DNA of 64,000 bases. Source: JAYSYM01 sp964543475. GTDB lineage: Bacteria; Bdellovibrionota; Bdellovibrionia; Bdellovibrionales; JAMPXM01. The position numbers were made by a program, and so were the translations under genes. Below, in pieces: positions 61,346 through 64,000 of this stretch. Under the pieces are notes generated by a model. That model worked only from the letters and a program-made list of their open reading frames with translations, made no database searches and was not told where the DNA came from. Within the stretch, counting starts at the first letter, position 1. Each line of letters opens with the position of its first letter. The DNA lies in NCBI GenBank assembly GCA_964543475.1, contig CAZIYJ010000007.1, positions 1-64,000 of the forward strand, in the 5' to 3' direction.

Positions 61346-61493
61346 CACTCTCTCTTCTGACAAAAGACTGCAATTCCGTCAGCTCTAAAACTTCCGTGAA
61401 AGGGCGCTATGAACTAAGTTTAGACACAGTTAAGCGATAATGATCAATACAAATGAACCCAGTTTTGGTCAGTCGATTGCAAGAAGGAAAGAC

Positions 61494-62684
61494 ATGAAAC
61501 TAATAGCTTTGGCTCTCATTTTAATCGCCCTTGGATCAACTTCACACGGGAGCGATCATATCGATGGCCCAGTGACTACCAAGCACCGCGTAGCTGATTT
61601 GAGTGACTTTTACGCCTTTCCAACTCCGAATAAGCCTGGCTCTCTGACTTTAATCTTAAATACTTATCCCGTTGTTCCAAAGAAGGGTCACTTCACTGAT
61701 AAGGCAACTTACGTGTTCTTAGTTCGTAAGGCTTCAGTTGCTGGGACAAAAGAAGCTGCAAAATTTAATACCTCAGAAGAAGTGGTTATCAATTGTCGGT
61801 TTACGACGCCTTATCGCCACGAAGATCACAAAGTGGAGTGTAAGTCGACAAACGGACTGCAAGCAGCGAATAAGTATGAATCCGTTGCGCAAGTGCCGGG
61901 TGGCGATTTCAAAATCTATTCAGGAATGAGATCTGACTCCTTCTTCTTTAACGCTGGTTTTGCTAATGCAATTGTTAATAAGGGCGTGATCAATCCTCCA
62001 AAAGACGACAACACAATGTCACGAATCAACGTTTTAACTATCGTTCTTGAGATTGATCTCAAAAAACTCTATCCAGATTCTTCTTCGAGTTTATTTGCAG
62101 TCGCAACGGCAGTCGTTACTCGAGACAATCAAACAGCTCCGCTACGAATTCTTGACCGAATCGGCCGCCCTGAAATTACTAACGTCAGTATGGCAACTCG
62201 AGCTGGCGACAAAGAACTTCGAGATCTCTACAATGCTGAAAGACCCTTCTCACTTTCTGCTAATGCAGCCGCTGAGTACGAAGCTCGATTAGTTAAGAAC
62301 ATTTCTTACTTTGATGGACTTGATAAAAAATCTGATCTTTCAGCTTCTGATACTCAAACTATTGCAAAAGTTTTGACTGACGATTTCTTAGTGGTCGATA
62401 GCGCAAAGCCATGCGGCGGAGACTCATTTCTTGAAATCGAAAAATCGCTGATTCAAGGTAAGATACATCAAACTTGCGGCGGACGACGCCCAGTGAGCGA
62501 TATCATGGACACACTTTTCACGCTTTATATCGGCGGCTTTAACGGGCAAAGAATTCGCGACGGAGTCGATGCTCCTCATAAAGCTATCAGTAACGACTTT
62601 CCGCACTTAGCTAAGCCTGATCTTGATTTAATTAGCAGAGGCAAGGCGGCCATTGCACGCAAAATTCTCGGAATAAAAGATTAG
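61494..62684 (+). CDS. secreted DUF4331-family protein
   Basis: 396 residues. Signal peptide of about 19 residues (MKLIALALILIALGSTSHG). The mature start matches DUF4331: SDHIDGP...RVADLSDFYAFPTP. AAGGAAAG upstream fixes the ATG at 61494. Function unknown; periplasmic or exported. Followed by a hairpin. Confidence 0.85.
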   Translation: MKLIALALILIALGSTSHGSDHIDGPVTTKHRVADLSDFYAFPTPNKPGSLTLILNTYPVVPKKGHFTDKATYVFLVRKASVAGTKEAAKFNTSEEVVINCRFTTPYRHEDHKVECKSTNGLQAANKYESVAQVPGGDFKIYSGMRSDSFFFNAGFANAIVNKGVINPPKDDNTMSRINVLTIVLEIDLKKLYPDSSSSLFAVATAVVTRDNQTAPLRILDRIGRPEITNVSMATRAGDKELRDLYNAERPFSLSANAAAEYEARLVKNISYFDGLDKKSDLSASDTQTIAKVLTDDFLVVDSAKPCGGDSFLEIEKSLIQGKIHQTCGGRRPVSDIMDTLFTLYIGGFNGQRIRDGVDAPHKAISNDFPHLAKPDLDLISRGKAAIARKILGIKD

Positions 62685-62689
62685 AAATG

Positions 62690-62707
62690 TTCCGCGCCAG
62701 CGCGGAA
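62690..62707. terminator. GC-rich hairpin after the DUF4331 gene
   Basis: TTCCGCGC (62690-62697) pairs with GCGCGGAA (62700-62707) with only two bases between, so the real loop opens somewhat. Followed by TTAATCT, a poor U tract, so termination is probable but not certain. Confidence 0.55.
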
Positions 62708-62829
62708 TTAATCTAGAGTTTAATCAGTAACGCCATCGCTGCTATAATGATGCCGCTAGTTGCGGCTAACATCTTGCCATACAAGAGAGTTGCATCTTTA
62801 ATTGGGACGACTGCAAAAAAGGAGCTATT

Positions 62830-63192
62830 TTGACTATTTCAAAAATCTTCGTTGGCCTCGCGGCTGCACTTCAAATTGGCTTCATGATTCTCGAAATGTT
62901 TTTTTGGACAAAGCCATTAGGTCGCAAAGTGTTCGGGCTAAAGAAAGAATTTGCGGAGCAGTCAAAAGCGCTCGCGATGAATCAAGGTCTCTACAATGGA
63001 TTTATTGCGGCCGGGTTTATTTGGGCGCTGCTTCACTCAGATCCAGTTGCGTACTATCAGCTCTCTATTTTCTTTGCTGTCTGCATGTTAATTGCGGGAG
63101 TTTTTGGTGCAATGACCGCAAGCTGGAAGATCATTCTAGTACAGGGTTTGCCGGCGGCATTGGCGCTCGCATCGATCTATTTCTACTGGTGA
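62830..63192 (+). CDS. DUF1304 membrane protein
   Basis: 120 residues, four membrane helices. N-terminal KIFVGLAAALQIGFMILEMFFWTKP and NQGLYNGFIAAGFIWALLH fit DUF1304. TTG start with AAGGAGC just upstream. Inner membrane; function unknown. Confidence 0.87.
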   Translation: MTISKIFVGLAAALQIGFMILEMFFWTKPLGRKVFGLKKEFAEQSKALAMNQGLYNGFIAAGFIWALLHSDPVAYYQLSIFFAVCMLIAGVFGAMTASWKIILVQGLPAALALASIYFYW

Positions 63193-63337
63193 AAGTGACA
63201 CCATTCTCCTCAAAAAAGTCAGTTTGGCCCTTCACATTTTGAAAGAATTTCCTGCTGTGACTGACGGTTGGCCAGCTATTTGCTCGGCGTATGTGGAACG
63301 CGTTTAGCAGTAGATGGGCATCGGGAGATTCAAATTT

Positions 63338-63928
63338 ATGAAAACACGGATATTATTATTGATGGCTTTCGTTGCAATCGGTGCGGGATGCAAAGGTAAC
63401 GGAGATGCTACAAAGGCAGTTTCGCCAGATCAAATTGGACCGGTTGATCAGGTCGATCAACTTAATCAGGACTACCGAAAAACAAGTGCATTGGCGTTCC
63501 TTGATGATTCGCATGAGTTGCGAGATCTAAAAGTCGTGAACGGGACAGATCCCCGAATATTGAATGCGCGACTGATTACTCGTCAGGGATACCGTGGGGC
63601 AACTTATGATCTCAAAGTTGTTGTTCGCGGCCCTTACAATGAGAAGATCGCTCTTCGACAGCGCGGCACTATGATTCCTCGCGGGAACCAGAACTTGATT
63701 GATCTCTTGATGCCTAGCCAAGTCGGTATGGCATTCGTAGGTGAGCTAGCTTCAATTGTTAAAATTGGAAGCGAGTCTCAATGTGCGCTGGTAAAAGTTA
63801 ATTTTTCGAATGCAATGGTTGGCGAGACTCGTCTTTTGCTCTGTGAAGAAATAAGCCACAACGACAGACGTTATGATGATGACGATCGCGATGACCGACG
63901 TGACAACCGACGCGGCCGACGTTACTAA
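63338..63928 (+). CDS. lipoprotein with charged C-terminal tail
   Basis: 196 residues. Lipobox IGAGC around residue 18. A middle domain with strands and two cysteines (SQCALV, LLLCEE), then a tail of about 25 residues made of Asp and Arg (DRRYDDDDRDDRRDNRRGRR). GGGAG stands about ten bases before the ATG. No family recognised. Confidence 0.75.
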   Translation: MKTRILLLMAFVAIGAGCKGNGDATKAVSPDQIGPVDQVDQLNQDYRKTSALAFLDDSHELRDLKVVNGTDPRILNARLITRQGYRGATYDLKVVVRGPYNEKIALRQRGTMIPRGNQNLIDLLMPSQVGMAFVGELASIVKIGSESQCALVKVNFSNAMVGETRLLLCEEISHNDRRYDDDDRDDRRDNRRGRRY

Positions 63929-63952
63929 CTTAAAATTATCGCTTAAATTTTT

Positions 63953-63972
63953 GGAGCACTTTTAAGTGCTCC
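63953..63972. repeat. 9-bp inverted repeat after the last gene
   Basis: GGAGCACTT (63953-63961) and AAGTGCTCC (63964-63972). It is 24 bp past the lipoprotein stop, but no U tract follows on the plus strand. Possible terminator or processing hairpin. Confidence 0.5.
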
Positions 63973-64000
63973 ACATTCCACCAAAGCTTTTCAAAAAACT

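Noticed and set aside
1..64000. CRISPR arrays, tRNA or rRNA genes, prophage or insertion sequences
   Set aside because: No regularly spaced repeats, cloverleaf-like intergenic sequence, rRNA stretch, integrase or transposase was found by reading; intergenic gaps are all below 300 bp.

Overview
The window reads as a chromosomal segment from a Bdellovibrionota-like (Bdellovibrio / Pseudobdellovibrionaceae type) Gram-negative bacterium. Base composition looks mid-40s % GC by eye. Supporting signs are a lexA-imuA-imuB-dnaE2 SOS cassette whose promoter carries TTAC/GTAA half-sites (the LexA motif reported for Bdellovibrio bacteriovorus), an Agl/Glt-like TolQ-ExbD-ExbD-FHA/TonB motor operon, many small secreted and lipoproteins, and a complete-looking menaquinone operon. 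The lineage is an inference; no rRNA or marker search was possible. I see no phage, transposase, CRISPR array, tRNA or rRNA. A 100-N scaffold gap (9067-9166) lies inside one gene and is flanked by the same 49 bp on both sides, so it is probably a false gap.

Layout. 1-5.1 kb: 5'-part of a FadE-like acyl-CoA dehydrogenase, a secreted carbonic-anhydrase fold protein that has lost its zinc ligands, an AlkZ-related protein, a secreted propeller-like protein and a penicillin-binding transpeptidase. 5.3-9.8 kb: GYF/PilZ protein, then a proton-channel motor operon ending in an intrinsic terminator. 9.9-21 kb: housekeeping and metabolism (SelO, TruC, M48 protease, AI-2E-type transporter, SthA transhydrogenase, PepN, LysR regulator with a divergent esterase, glycine-rich RRM protein). 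21-31.5 kb: secreted and envelope proteins (FadL family, lipoproteins, beta-barrel), PlsC acyltransferase, GT9 glycosyltransferase, CDF metal transporter.

31.5-40.8 kb is a DNA repair island: dnaE2, a small membrane ORF overlapping the dnaE2 start, imuB, imuA, lexA with an unusual promoter array, then a 3-methyladenine glycosylase, a methyltransferase and uracil-DNA glycosylase.

40.8-57.7 kb is a chorismate and menaquinone supercluster. aroB, aroA, an aroK-aroD-aroE triple fusion and aroC overlap one another; the first five activities follow the same order as the domains of the fungal pentafunctional AROM protein. After an orphan mobile-mystery-A-like regulator come ubiE/menG and DAHP synthase, divergent from menF-menD-menH-menA-menC-menE-polyprenyl synthase-UbiA-rsmJ, an operon with no intergenic base. 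Together these genes cover the route from DAHP formation to methylated menaquinone except menB and a dedicated DHNA-CoA thioesterase. 57.7-64 kb: SirB1-like protein, a SpoIIE/RsbU-type phosphatase with altered metal ligands, citrate synthase, TetR regulator, DUF4331 and DUF1304 proteins, and a lipoprotein with a charged tail.
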